NCBI GenBank assembly: GCA_030041385.1 | Contig: JASHNY010000078.1 | Span: 1-61,106 of the forward strand | Reading direction: 5' to 3' | Source: Alphaproteobacteria bacterium | GTDB lineage: Bacteria > Pseudomonadota > Alphaproteobacteria > ATCC43930 > CGMCC-115725 | DNA length: 61,106 bases | Shown here: piece by piece, positions 45,950 through 54,683 of the stretch | Layout: each line of letters begins with the position of its first letter | Numbering within the stretch: the first letter of the stretch is position 1 | Made by a program: the position numbers and the translations under genes | Notes under the pieces: model-generated | Databases searched by the model: none | Seen by the model: only the letters and a program-made list of their open reading frames with translations | What the model was told of the DNA's origin: nothing

Positions 45950-47755
45950 ATGACCACCCCGCTCAGCCATATCCGCAATTTCGCGATCATCGCCCATATC
46001 GACCACGGCAAGTCGACACTCGCCGACCGGCTGATCCAGATGTGCGGCGGACTCGAAGCGCGCGAGATGCGCGAGCAGGTGCTCGACACGATGGCGATCG
46101 AGCGCGAACGCGGCATCACGATCAAGGCGCAGACCGTGCGCCTCAACTACCGCGCCCGCGACGGTGAGGATTACGTCCTCAACCTGATGGACACGCCCGG
46201 CCACGTCGATTTCGCCTATGAGGTCAGCCGCTCATTGGCGGCGTGCGAAGGCTCGCTCTTGGTCGTCGATGCGAGCCAGGGAGTCGAGGCGCAAACGCTT
46301 GCCAATGTCTACCAGGCGATCGCCGCCGGGCACGAGGTTGTGCCGGTGCTGAACAAGATCGATCTGCCCGCGGCCGAGCCCGATCGCGTCAAACAGCAGA
46401 TCGAGGACGTGATTGGGCTCGACGCCGGGGATGCATTGCTGGTTTCGGCCAAGACCGGCGAGGGCGTCGAGGACGTGCTGGAAGCGCTCGTGACCCGCCT
46501 GCCGCCGCCGCAGGGCGACGCAGCAGCGCCGCTCAAGGCGCTGCTCGTCGATAGCTGGTACGATGCCTATCTCGGCGTCGTGATCCTGGTGCGGGTCAAG
46601 GACGGCACGCTCGTCTCCGGCCAGAAAATCCGGCTGATGGCGACCGGTGCCAGCCACGCGGTCGAGCGGGTCGGCGTGTTCACGCCCAAGGGCGTCGCCG
46701 CGCCTTCGCTGGGGCCGGGCGAGATCGGTTTCATCACCGCCGGCATCAAGACCGTCGCCGATTGCCGGGTCGGCGACACGATCACCGACGACCGCCGCCC
46801 GGCCGATGCGCCCCTGCCGGGGTTTCAGCCGGTGCAGCCGGTCGTATTTTGCGGGCTGTTCCCGACCGATTCGGCCGATTACGAGCGATTGCGCGACAGC
46901 CTCGCCAAATTGCGCCTCAACGACGCCAGCTTCGAATACGAGCCGGAAACCTCGGTCGCGCTGGGCTTCGGCTTTCGCTGCGGGTTTCTCGGCCTGTTGC
47001 ACCTCGAAATCATCCAGGAGCGGCTGGAACGCGAATTCGACCTCGACCTCATTACCACCGCGCCGTCGGTCGTCTACCGCGTGCACCTGACCAACGGGCG
47101 CACGCAAATCCTGCACAACCCGACCGACATGCCCGATCCCGTGCGCATCGACCATATCGAGGAGCCGTGGATCAAGGCGACGATCCTGGTGCCCGACGCC
47201 TATCTCGGCCCGATCCTCGCGTTGTGCGAGGAGCGGCGCGGCGTGCAGCAGGACCTGACCTATGCCGGCAGCCGGGCAATACTGGTTTATCGTCTGCCCT
47301 TGAACGAGGTCGTGTTCGATTTCTACGACCGCCTCAAATCGGTCAGCCGCGGCTATGCCAGCCTCGACTACCAGCTCGACGGCTACGCCGAGGGCGACCT
47401 CGTCTTGATGAACATCCTGGTCAACGGCGAGCCGGTCGATGCGCTGTCGATCATCGTGCACCGCAGCCAAGCCGAGCGCCGCGGCCGCGCACTGTGCGAG
47501 CGGTTGAAGGAGCTGATCCCGCGGCAATTGTTTCAGATCGCGATCCAGGCCGCGCTCGGCGGCCGCATCATCGCGCGCGAGACGGTCAAGGCGCTGCGCA
47601 AGGACGTGCTCGCCAAATGCTACGGCGGCGACGTGACCCGCAAAAGAAAGCTCCTCGAAAAGCAGAAGGAGGGGAAAAAGCGGATGCGCCAGTTCGGCCA
47701 GGTCGACATCCCCCAATCCGCCTTCATCGCCGCGCTCAGGATGGGGGATAATTGA
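45950..47755 (+). CDS. lepA: Elongation factor 4 (LepA)
   Basis: Ribosome-associated GTPase, 601 aa, normal size. G1 AHIDHGKST (15-23), G2 in GITIKAQT, G3 DTPGHVDF, G4 NKIDLP. The LepA-specific C-terminal domain follows ([60 protein letters not shown]). Role: translation quality and ribosome biogenesis under stress. Monocistronic by position; divergent from the cyclase. Confidence 0.97.
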   Translation: MTTPLSHIRNFAIIAHIDHGKSTLADRLIQMCGGLEAREMREQVLDTMAIERERGITIKAQTVRLNYRARDGEDYVLNLMDTPGHVDFAYEVSRSLAACEGSLLVVDASQGVEAQTLANVYQAIAAGHEVVPVLNKIDLPAAEPDRVKQQIEDVIGLDAGDALLVSAKTGEGVEDVLEALVTRLPPPQGDAAAPLKALLVDSWYDAYLGVVILVRVKDGTLVSGQKIRLMATGASHAVERVGVFTPKGVAAPSLGPGEIGFITAGIKTVADCRVGDTITDDRRPADAPLPGFQPVQPVVFCGLFPTDSADYERLRDSLAKLRLNDASFEYEPETSVALGFGFRCGFLGLLHLEIIQERLEREFDLDLITTAPSVVYRVHLTNGRTQILHNPTDMPDPVRIDHIEEPWIKATILVPDAYLGPILALCEERRGVQQDLTYAGSRAILVYRLPLNEVVFDFYDRLKSVSRGYASLDYQLDGYAEGDLVLMNILVNGEPVDALSIIVHRSQAERRGRALCERLKELIPRQLFQIAIQAALGGRIIARETVKALRKDVLAKCYGGDVTRKRKLLEKQKEGKKRMRQFGQVDIPQSAFIAALRMGDN

Positions 47756-47781
47756 GGCTGTCGGTTTGGTGGCCGAGGGTC

Positions 47782-47808
47782 TGGATTCCCGCTGGCGCAG
47801 GAATGACG
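47782..47808. repeat. Short palindromic repeat fragment after lepA
   Basis: CTGGATTCCCGCTGGCGCAG followed by GAATGACG: an imperfect ATTCCCGC/GCAGGAAT stem of the common 'GGATTCCCGC ... GGGAATGACG' intergenic type, 27 nt after the lepA stop. Confidence 0.5.
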
Positions 47809-47944
47809 ACAGGGCAGAGCGGCAACCGTTGGGATAACTCGGGGGACGGAATCGGCGGAACCGGCGGCCGGGTGTGGGTAAGGTGCGAATCCGGGGGATA
47901 AGGCTGTGAATAGTGAACTGCGCGGTTTCCTCGGCGGTTTCGGC

Positions 47945-48102
47945 TGGTAAGGTAGGCTCGTCGCACGGTCGACACGGTGAATCTCCCGGCCGTGGCCCGC
48001 ATCGCTCCACTGAGCGGGAGATATGTGAGGGGTAGGGGAGTCCTCACACCGTGCGCGAGCGGGTAGGCCGCCGTGGCAGCGTACCCGCTCATTTTTGTTT
48101 TT
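47945..48102 (+). ncRNA. Candidate structured RNA ending in a strong terminator
   Basis: The 396-nt gap after lepA has no protein-coding pattern that I trust but folds well on the plus strand. An outer stem, CGCACGGT (47962-47969) with ACCGTGCG (48048-48055), encloses two hairpins: ATCTCCCG (47981-47988) with CGGGAGAT (48015-48022), and TGTGAGG (48024-48030) with CCTCACA (48042-48048). This gives a three-way junction. It is followed directly by a 9-bp terminator stem and a T-rich run. I could not match it to tmRNA, SRP RNA, RNase P or a known riboswitch; 6S RNA or a family sRNA cannot be excluded. The 5' end is not defined. Confidence 0.45.
48057..48102 (+). terminator. Rho-independent terminator of the candidate RNA
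   Basis: GAGCGGGTA (48057-48065) pairs perfectly with TACCCGCTC (48082-48090), followed by ATTTTTGTTTTT. The T-run is only on the plus strand, so it does not serve the toxin/immunity operon that arrives from the other side. lepA ends about 300 nt upstream, so it probably terminates a separate transcript. Confidence 0.8.
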
Positions 48103-48151
48103 GGCCCGCATCGTCGCGGGCAACGGGTGCCCACAATCGGTCGGCTTTCTC

Positions 48152-48592
48152 CTACGATGACTCTTCACGTTTGGAAAAAAACCGTACCAAGGGCGTCAGG
48201 TCGCCCGTGTTGCTCGTCGCTGCAAGGCGCGAAAATTCCGTACAAAACTCAGCATCTTTATGCAATAGCTCGCCCAAGGCAAAGGCTGATAAAATATTGT
48301 TATCTTCGATTAATTTAATCAGTACGGGGCGACATGATGATGGATCAAGCTCAAATCCAAACGCTGCAGCATTAAGTCTCACATTCGGATTTTCATCTGT
48401 GATCAAATCAAGAATTTTCTGCGCTGAAGACCGGCCGCGGGCCGCTAGCGTCATGTAACAGGGAGTGATGATCGCGTCGTTGAGCCTATTTGATCCACGC
48501 GGATCGTGCAGAAGTTTTCCCTGCTGTATCGCGGCGTCGCGGAAACGGTCAACCAACTGCTCGTCGCTGAGGAGCTTGAGCTTCTCGTTCAT
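48152..48592 (-). CDS. Probable immunity protein (HEAT-like, DUF2019-type)
   Basis: A 146-aa helical protein: LLSDEQLVDRFRDAAIQQGK, then KILDLITDENPNVRLNAAAF and VLIKLIEDNNILSAFALGEL, which read as HEAT-like repeats, as in DUF2019 proteins. ATG overlaps the upstream toxin stop (TGATG), with AGGGTGA as ribosome-binding site inside the toxin gene, so translation is coupled. Base composition is visibly more AT-rich than the chromosome (48240-48440), suggesting transfer. The last 19 residues (NTGDLTPLVRFFSKREE) resemble part of the toxin. Immunity function is inferred from coupling and fold, not shown. Confidence 0.65.
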   Translation of the reverse strand: MNEKLKLLSDEQLVDRFRDAAIQQGKLLHDPRGSNRLNDAIITPCYMTLAARGRSSAQKILDLITDENPNVRLNAAAFGFELDPSSCRPVLIKLIEDNNILSAFALGELLHKDAEFCTEFSRLAATSNTGDLTPLVRFFSKREESS

Positions 48593-49611
48593 CAGTAGAT
48601 CACCCTGCAAAATCGTAATAAACCCAGACCCACGAGGCGCTGATCCTCCGGCAAGTGGATTTTCACAACGTCTCTTAGGCGAATAGTTCGGCCGCTGCTC
48701 ATGATCCCGGAAATGCAAAAGTGCTTGAGCACCGGCACCTGGACCATGTTGTCCGTATTCTGGATCCAGGTACGAATGCCCTCGGGGCTGGTCAGATCGG
48801 GGCGGAACTGGCCATTCTGTTCGATGATGTGGTGCCATTCGTAGCCGGGCAACGGTCGCCCGAGGTAATTCAGCAGGGCACTATCGCTGTCGAAGCCTTG
48901 TGGCGGGTTCGATGTCTGCAGGTCGCTCAGCGGTCTAGGGCCGTCAAACAGGCTGCGCAGAACGTCGGGAAGATCGTCGACCGTCAATCCGCGATTTTCC
49001 AGATACGCCAAAAGCGGCGTCAGATCGCCTTTGTTGTCCATGAACAGCCGGTAGAGGTTGCGGGCGACGACCCGCATCCCCGGCGAAAGGGTGTAGCCCG
49101 CATCTCGAAGAAGCCCGCCGATATCCGAATTGGCCGCGGGCGGGCGGTAAACGGCGTCGGACGTTGCGGCGCCTACGGGGGTTGATGCCGCGCCGGAGCC
49201 GCCATCCGACGTCCACTCGCCGCCTGCCGGCTCGCCCTTCGGCACGCGCGGCTCCGCGGGATTGAAGCCGGTTTTGACAAAACTCAGCCCTTCAAGCTGC
49301 GTTTCATCAAGTTCGTCGAGCGGAATGTGCAGGCCGTAAATCTGCGCTAGCGCAGTTTGCCCTCGCTCCAGCGCATCCGCGATACGCCGACATTGTCCGA
49401 ACAGCCAGTCGGGATCGCCAAGATCATCAAACAGCAACTGCTGCAAGGCGGCAGCTTCGTAGCGGCCGAGGCTGCGATAGCCTTCCGCTTCGCGCTGCAC
49501 GAGGACGCAGCCGGGGCCGAGCGCCGCGCCCTCGGCATCGACGGCGACGCCGCGGTTTGCCGGCCCTCTTGGGTACAATCTTCGCGTGATGTCGATCATC
49601 GGGGGAGGCAC
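48592..49611 (-). CDS. Putative polymorphic-type nuclease toxin
   Basis: A 339-aa protein in three parts. Residues 1-110 are an alphaproteobacterial N-terminal domain (LGRYEAAALQQLLFDDLGDP, LERGQTALAQIYGLHIPLDE). A spacer has the FNPAEPRVPKGEPAGGEWT motif (116-134), seen in many alphaproteobacterial toxin-like proteins. The C-terminal 90 residues look like a His-Me-finger/HNH-type nuclease: H260-H261 in YEWHHIIEQN, N285 and N288 in IQNTDNMV, H297 in PVLKHF. The start is GTG 49611 or ATG 49599; neither has a clear ribosome-binding site. No secretion or phage genes are adjacent. Function is inferred from motifs. Confidence 0.65.
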   Translation of the reverse strand: MPPPMIDITRRLYPRGPANRGVAVDAEGAALGPGCVLVQREAEGYRSLGRYEAAALQQLLFDDLGDPDWLFGQCRRIADALERGQTALAQIYGLHIPLDELDETQLEGLSFVKTGFNPAEPRVPKGEPAGGEWTSDGGSGAASTPVGAATSDAVYRPPAANSDIGGLLRDAGYTLSPGMRVVARNLYRLFMDNKGDLTPLLAYLENRGLTVDDLPDVLRSLFDGPRPLSDLQTSNPPQGFDSDSALLNYLGRPLPGYEWHHIIEQNGQFRPDLTSPEGIRTWIQNTDNMVQVPVLKHFCISGIMSSGRTIRLRDVVKIHLPEDQRLVGLGLLRFCRVIY

Positions 49612-49779
49612 GGTTTTGGATGAGATTGCCTAGAACATAACAGGAACTTTGTCAACAGAAATAGAGGCACCACCCGGCCGGCCCGATCTTTGGTTGCAGG
49701 CGCCTGCCCTTTTCGCCGCCTCTTTCTGATCTGCCGGGCATTGGCTATCGTTTTCGCCAACGGCAAGGAGGAAACGGGC

Positions 49780-51402
49780 GTGGCCGAGAGCAGCGAGACC
49801 TACGATTTCATCGTCACCGGCGCCGGCTCGGCCGGCTGCGCGGTGGCCGGGCGGCTCAGCGAAAGCGGGCAGTATCGCGTGCTGCTGCTGGAGGCCGGGA
49901 CGAAGGACACCAACCCGTGGATTCACGTCCCGCTCGGCTACACCAAGACCTACACCGACCCGCGGGTCAACTGGATGTTCGACAGCGAGCCGGAAAAGGA
50001 GTTGAACGGCCGCACGCTTTACCAGCCGCGCGGCAAGGTGCTCGGCGGCACCAGCTCGATCAACGGCATGGTCTATATGCGCGGCACCCCGCGCGATTAT
50101 GACGGCTGGCGCCAACGCGGCTGCGAAGGCTGGGATTACGAGTCGGTCCTGCCGTTTTTCAAGAAGGCCGAAGACCAGGAGCGCGGCGCCGACGAGTTTC
50201 ACGGCACCGGCGGCCCGCTGCACGTATCTAACCCGGTGCGCTGCGCCCTCGGCGACGCGATGGTGCGGGCGGCGATCGAGGCCGGCGTACCGGCCAACAA
50301 CGATTTCAACGGCGCCCGCCAGGAAGGCGCCGGCTATTACCAGACCACGACCAGCAACCGCCGGCGCTGGTCGTCGGCCCGCGCCTATCTCGGCGCCGCC
50401 AAGGGCCGGCGCAACCTCGTGGTCGAAACTGAGGCGCACGCGACCCGCGTATTATTCGAGGAGGGCCGCGCCGTCGGGGTCGAATACCGCACCCCGGCGG
50501 GACCGAAGACCGCGCGGGCGCGGCGCGAGATCGTCGTATCGGGCGGGGTCTACGGCTCGCCGCAACTCTTGCAATTATCCGGCGTCGGGCCGGGCGATCT
50601 GTTGCAGCAGCACGGCATCCCGGTGGTCGCCGATTTGGAAGGGGTCGGCAAGCACCTGCACGACCATTTCAACACGTATCTGGTGTGGCGCTGCTCGCAG
50701 AAGGTGACGCTCAACGACCTCGCCGCCAGCCCGTGGATGAAACTGACCTCGGGCGTGCAATACGTCTTGACCCGCTCGGGTCATCTGTCGAATGCCGGGA
50801 TTTATGCCGGCGCCTTCGTCAAAAGCGACCCGCGGCTCGAAGAACCCGATTTGCAGATCAACATGTTCGGCTGGAGCGCCTTCGAGCGCTTGCGCACCGG
50901 CATCAAGCCGCACCCGTTTTCGGCGTTCACCTTGTCGCCGGTGCATCTGCGCCCCGAAGGCCGCGGCACGGTGCGGATCAAAAGCCCCGACCCGATGGCG
51001 CCGCCTTCGATCCGCTTCAACTTTCTCGCCAGCGAATACGATTTCCAGGCGCTGATCTACGGCACCAGATTGAGCCGCAAGATCGCCGCGCAGCCGGCCT
51101 TGCAATCCTATGTCGTCGAGGAGGTGATCCCCGGCCCGGCCTGCGAGACCGACGAGCAGATCCGCGAGGAAATCCGCCTGCGTGGCGTGTCCAACCTGCA
51201 CCCGGTCGGCACCTGCCGCATGGGGCGCGAGCCGGATTCGGTGGTCGACCCGCGCCTCAGGGTGCACGGGCTCAAAGGGCTGCGCGTCGCCGACGCCTCG
51301 ATCATGCCGCAGGTCCCCGGCGGCAACACCAACGCGCCGTCGATCATGATCGGCGAGAAATGCGCCGCGATGATTTTGGCGGACGCGCGGGCGGCAGCCT
51401 AA
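49780..51402 (+). CDS. GMC-family FAD oxidoreductase (choline dehydrogenase-like)
   Basis: Flavin-dependent alcohol oxidoreductase, 540 aa. The FAD-binding [13 protein letters not shown] is near the N-terminus, followed by GMC signature 1 ([19 protein letters not shown]) and signature 2 ([17 protein letters not shown]). The catalytic His is in [11 protein letters not shown], and the C-terminal FAD segment is [17 protein letters not shown] 49780 follows AAGGAGG by 8 nt, which decides the start. The substrate is an unknown primary alcohol; two amidohydrolases downstream suggest a catabolic cluster. Confidence 0.92.
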   Translation: MAESSETYDFIVTGAGSAGCAVAGRLSESGQYRVLLLEAGTKDTNPWIHVPLGYTKTYTDPRVNWMFDSEPEKELNGRTLYQPRGKVLGGTSSINGMVYMRGTPRDYDGWRQRGCEGWDYESVLPFFKKAEDQERGADEFHGTGGPLHVSNPVRCALGDAMVRAAIEAGVPANNDFNGARQEGAGYYQTTTSNRRRWSSARAYLGAAKGRRNLVVETEAHATRVLFEEGRAVGVEYRTPAGPKTARARREIVVSGGVYGSPQLLQLSGVGPGDLLQQHGIPVVADLEGVGKHLHDHFNTYLVWRCSQKVTLNDLAASPWMKLTSGVQYVLTRSGHLSNAGIYAGAFVKSDPRLEEPDLQINMFGWSAFERLRTGIKPHPFSAFTLSPVHLRPEGRGTVRIKSPDPMAPPSIRFNFLASEYDFQALIYGTRLSRKIAAQPALQSYVVEEVIPGPACETDEQIREEIRLRGVSNLHPVGTCRMGREPDSVVDPRLRVHGLKGLRVADASIMPQVPGGNTNAPSIMIGEKCAAMILADARAAA

Positions 51403-51412
51403 GCAATAACCC

Positions 51413-51440
51413 CGTCATCCCGGCTTTCGCCGGGATGACG
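51413..51440. repeat. Perfect palindromic repeat after the GMC gene
   Basis: CGTCATCCCGGC (51413-51424), loop TTTC, GCCGGGATGACG (51429-51440): 12 bp, no mismatch. This is the common 'CGTCATCCCGGC' intergenic unit and sits 10 nt after the stop, where it could also act as a 3'-end hairpin. Confidence 0.8.
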
Positions 51441-51558
51441 GCCTCGGGGCAACATGCCGCGCCTGCGCATAGCTCATCCCCCGTCCATGCGCCGGTAGCG
51501 GGTGTCGCGCCAGGATAAAGGGCGTAGAGTGGCTGGTGAACCATTGCGGGAGGGCGCC

Positions 51559-52698
51559 ATGCAGTACCGCCGGATTTCGGCTGATTGCCACCTCGATCTG
51601 CCGTGGCTGCCGCCGGATTTGTTCACCTCGCAGGCGACGCGCGAATTGAAAGAGCGCATGCCCTATGTCGAGGACGGCCCGCAGGGACCGCGCTGGACGA
51701 CGAAGGCCGGCGTCAACATGGGAACGCCCTGCGCGGTCGGGTCGGTCGGCGCGCCTTATGTGCCCGGGCAGAACTACCGCGTCGACAAGATGGCGGAGAC
51801 CGGGCTGTACGAAGCCGGCAAGCGCGGCGAGCGCCGCCCCGGTGACCCGCATTTGCGCATCAAGGAGATGGAGAAGGACGGCGTCGATGCCGAGATCATC
51901 TTCGGCATTCTCGGCGTCGCCTCGCGCGTCGAGGACCATGTCGCGGCCAACGAGATGCTGCGCATCTACAATGACTGGCTGAAGGATTTCTGCAGCCATT
52001 ACCCCGATCGCCAGATCGGCCTCGCCTGCCTGCCCTATGGCGATATCGAGGCGGCGGCGAAGGAGGTCTACCGGGTCGCCAAGCTCGGCCTCAAGGGCCT
52101 CGAACTGTCGTGCTCGTGGGACATGGACCCGATGTGGCACCCGTGTTGGGAGCCGCTGTGGAAGGCGGTCAACGACGTGCAGTTGCCGCTGCATTTCCAC
52201 ACTTTCCCGCAGATGCCGCAGCGGGTGCGCAACCAGCTTCCGCCGAACATGCGGCGCCAGGCGCAGTTCACCACGGTCGCCGGGTTCCAGATGAACCTCA
52301 TTCAGATCATCGCCGCGGTGATCGGCGCCGGAGTCTTGGAGCGCTACCCGAACCTCAAGATCGGCTTCGGCGAAAGCGGCATCGGCTGGCTGCCTTACGC
52401 GCTCGACCGCATGGATTTCGAGTTCGAAGACCGCTTTCGCGACCTGATGAAATTGAAGCCGAGCGAATACTGGCGGCGGCAGTGCCGTGCGACGTTCCAG
52501 TTCGACCGCATCGGCCCCAAATTGATCGACGAGATCGGCGTCGAGACGTTGATGTGGGGCTCGGACTATCCGCATCCGGACGGGGTGTGGCCGGAAAGCT
52601 CCAAATACATCGAGGAGCAGTTCGCCGGCCTGCCGGCCGAAACCGTGCACAAGATCACCTGCGAAAACGCCGCCAAGTTTTACGGGCTGGTGAATTGA
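51559..52698 (+). CDS. Amidohydrolase family 2 protein
   Basis: A 379-aa TIM-barrel metal hydrolase or decarboxylase (PF04909 type). ISADCHLDLP is the N-terminal metal region (a variant of DxHxH), GLKGLELSCSWDMDP and LPLHFHTFPQ lie on the barrel strands, FGESGIGWLPYALDRMDFEF and WGSDYPHPDG carry the later His and Asp ligands. ATG 51559 has GGGAGG 6 nt upstream. Relatives include ring-cleavage and ACMSD-like enzymes; the substrate is not assignable. Confidence 0.9.
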   Translation: MQYRRISADCHLDLPWLPPDLFTSQATRELKERMPYVEDGPQGPRWTTKAGVNMGTPCAVGSVGAPYVPGQNYRVDKMAETGLYEAGKRGERRPGDPHLRIKEMEKDGVDAEIIFGILGVASRVEDHVAANEMLRIYNDWLKDFCSHYPDRQIGLACLPYGDIEAAAKEVYRVAKLGLKGLELSCSWDMDPMWHPCWEPLWKAVNDVQLPLHFHTFPQMPQRVRNQLPPNMRRQAQFTTVAGFQMNLIQIIAAVIGAGVLERYPNLKIGFGESGIGWLPYALDRMDFEFEDRFRDLMKLKPSEYWRRQCRATFQFDRIGPKLIDEIGVETLMWGSDYPHPDGVWPESSKYIEEQFAGLPAETVHKITCENAAKFYGLVN

Positions 52699-52715
52699 CG
52701 AGGCCGCCAGGCCTC

Positions 52716-52796
52716 GTCACCCCGGCGAAGGCCGGGGTCCATGCGTGTCGATGCTCGAACGACTGAACCATGGATCCCGGCTTTCGCCGGGATGAC
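52716..52796. repeat. Composite inverted repeat between the two amidohydrolase genes
   Basis: GTCACCCCGGCGAAGGCCGG ... CCATG (52716-52743) and CATGGATCCCGGCTTTCGCC ... ATGAC (52769-52796) are near reverse complements of each other, and each half is itself a hairpin. Same family as the unit at 51413-51440, here as two head-to-head copies separated by 25 nt. Confidence 0.75.
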
Positions 52797-52813
52797 AGGA
52801 AGGAACGGATACG

Positions 52814-54520
52814 ATGCCTTACGACATCCTGATCAAGAACGGCCGCATCGTCGATGGGTCGGGCGGGCCCAGCTATCGCGGCGATGTCGCGGTCAAGGAC
52901 GGCAAGATCGTCGAGATCGGCAAACTGTCCGGCCCGGCGGCGCGCACGGTTGATGCCGGCGGGCGGGTCGTGGCGCCCGGCTTTATCGACAACCATTGCC
53001 ATTACGACGCCCAGGTCACCTGGGACCCGCTATGCTCGTATTCGTGCGACCACGGCGCCACCAGCGTCATCTTCGGCAATTGCTCGCTCAGCCTCGCGCC
53101 GGTGCGCAAGGGCAAAAAGGCGCAGCGCCGCCTCAGCGAATTCCTCTCCTATGTCGAGGCGATCCCGATGGACGTGCTCGACACGCTCGAGATCACCTGG
53201 GAGACGGTGCCCGAATACCTCGACCAGATGGACCGCAACCTCGGCGTCAATGTCGGCAATCTGATCGGCCACACTGCCGTGCGCTATTACGTGATGGGCG
53301 ACGATTGCCAGAAGCGCACCGCCAGCGACGATGAGATCAAGGCGATGCAGGACCTGGTCCGCGACGGCATGAAGGCCGGCGCGCTGGGCCTCAGCGTGTC
53401 GCGCAACCAGGGCCATTTCGACCCGCAAGGCGTGCACATCCCGGCGATCTGGGCCGACGAAAAGGAGATGTTCGCGCTCGGCGACGTGTTGCGCGAACTC
53501 GGCACCGGCCTCATCCAGTCAGGCGGCGGCAACGGCGCCGAGATGAAGGATGCGCTGATGAGCCGCCTTTCCGAGGCGACCGGCCGCGTCGTCGTCTACA
53601 ACAATCTCGGCCAGACGATGCGCCGGCCCGGCCAGTGGCAGAAGCAGATGGAGCAGGTCAACGCCACGACGGCGCGCGGCATCCGCGCCTTCCCGATGTG
53701 CACGCCGAACCGCATCACCGACTATTTCCAGATGCGCAACACCCAGGCCTTCCGCGGCTTGCCGGTGTGGCACCCGATCTGCCTGTCGAGCCCGGAGGAG
53801 CAGCTGAAGGCCTATGCCGACCCCGAGGTGCGCCGGAAATTGCACGAGGAGGCGGTCGAGTTCAAAAACGGGCCGGCGATCGGCATCTGCAGCACCTGGT
53901 GGGACTATATGGTCGTGCAGACCGCGGTTCTCGAAAAGAACAAGTGGATGGAAGGGAAGACCCTCGGTCAAATCGCCAAGGCGCAGAACAAGGGCATCAT
54001 CGACTGCTTCCTCGACCTGGCGATCGAGGAAAACCTGAATACCGAATGGCTGCACGGCGAAAACAACGTCGATGACGATGCGGTTGCGCAGATCCTGACC
54101 TACCCGAACGCCGTGATCGGATTGTCGGATGGCGGCGCCCATGTGCAGTTCCAGAGCGGCTTTGGCTTTTCGACCCGGCTGCTGTCGGAATGGGTGCGCG
54201 ACAAGGGGATCATGAGCCTTGAAACCGCGGTGCGGCGGCTCACCTTCGAATCGGCCTCGATCTTCGGGCTTTACGACCGCGGATTGCTGCGCCCGGGCAT
54301 GGTCGCCGACATCGTGATCTTCGACCCCGACACGGTGAAGCCGCTGCCGCTCGAAGTCGTTCACGACTTCCCGGCCGGCGCCAAGCGGATCAAGGAGCCG
54401 GCACAGGGCATCCACATGACCATCGTCAACGGCCAGGTCCTGCTCGAAGACGGCAAGCACACCGGGGCGTTGCCCGGCCGCGTCTTGCGCAACACCTACT
54501 ACCACGCTCATCACGGCTGA
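52814..54520 (+). CDS. N-acyl-D-amino-acid deacylase family amidohydrolase
   Basis: A 568-aa amidohydrolase (D-aminoacylase/AmdH-3 type). N-terminal beta-sandwich (MPYDILIKNGRIVDGSGGPS), metal site GFIDNHCHYDAQVTWDP, GATSVIFGNCSLSLAPVRKG typical of the family, LIGHTAVRYYVMG, and the catalytic-Asp segment VIGLSDGGAHVQFQ, then the closing beta-sandwich with GMVADIVIFDPDTV. Start ATG follows GGAAGGAACGGATACG. Likely hydrolyses an N-acyl or cyclic amide; natural substrate unknown. Confidence 0.91.
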   Translation: MPYDILIKNGRIVDGSGGPSYRGDVAVKDGKIVEIGKLSGPAARTVDAGGRVVAPGFIDNHCHYDAQVTWDPLCSYSCDHGATSVIFGNCSLSLAPVRKGKKAQRRLSEFLSYVEAIPMDVLDTLEITWETVPEYLDQMDRNLGVNVGNLIGHTAVRYYVMGDDCQKRTASDDEIKAMQDLVRDGMKAGALGLSVSRNQGHFDPQGVHIPAIWADEKEMFALGDVLRELGTGLIQSGGGNGAEMKDALMSRLSEATGRVVVYNNLGQTMRRPGQWQKQMEQVNATTARGIRAFPMCTPNRITDYFQMRNTQAFRGLPVWHPICLSSPEEQLKAYADPEVRRKLHEEAVEFKNGPAIGICSTWWDYMVVQTAVLEKNKWMEGKTLGQIAKAQNKGIIDCFLDLAIEENLNTEWLHGENNVDDDAVAQILTYPNAVIGLSDGGAHVQFQSGFGFSTRLLSEWVRDKGIMSLETAVRRLTFESASIFGLYDRGLLRPGMVADIVIFDPDTVKPLPLEVVHDFPAGAKRIKEPAQGIHMTIVNGQVLLEDGKHTGALPGRVLRNTYYHAHHG

Positions 54521-54543
54521 CCGGCACATCCGGGACGGCATCG

Positions 54544-54573
54544 GACGGGCGGCCTTCGCGCCGCCCGTCTTTT
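54544..54573 (+). terminator. Rho-independent terminator after the deacylase gene
   Basis: GACGGGCGGC (54544-54553), loop CTTCGC, GCCGCCCGTC (54560-54569), then TTTT. A 10-bp perfect GC-rich stem 24 nt after the stop; it closes the GMC-amidohydrolase transcript. Confidence 0.9.
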
Positions 54574-54683
54574 GCGCCGGGGCGCAACCTGCGCGCGCAG
54601 ACCCGGCGATATGGTTAACCGCTCGTCAAGGTTTGTGAACAACCCTGATCGCGGGCGACCGGGCTTGCGATCCGGGGTGAGAC

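Noticed and set aside
47829-47916. Cluster of DnaA-box-like words (GGGATAA, TGTGGGTAA, GGGGGATAA, TGTGAATAG) suggesting a replication origin
   Set aside because: Each has one or two mismatches to TTATNCACA, the region is GC-rich, and no origin-linked genes (dnaA, hemE, parAB) are near. Chance matches are likely.
47736-48134. Minus-strand open frame across the lepA 3' end and the candidate RNA
   Set aside because: Pro/Arg-rich, no ribosome-binding site, overlaps the end of lepA and runs through the perfect hairpins; better explained by the RNA structure than by a protein.
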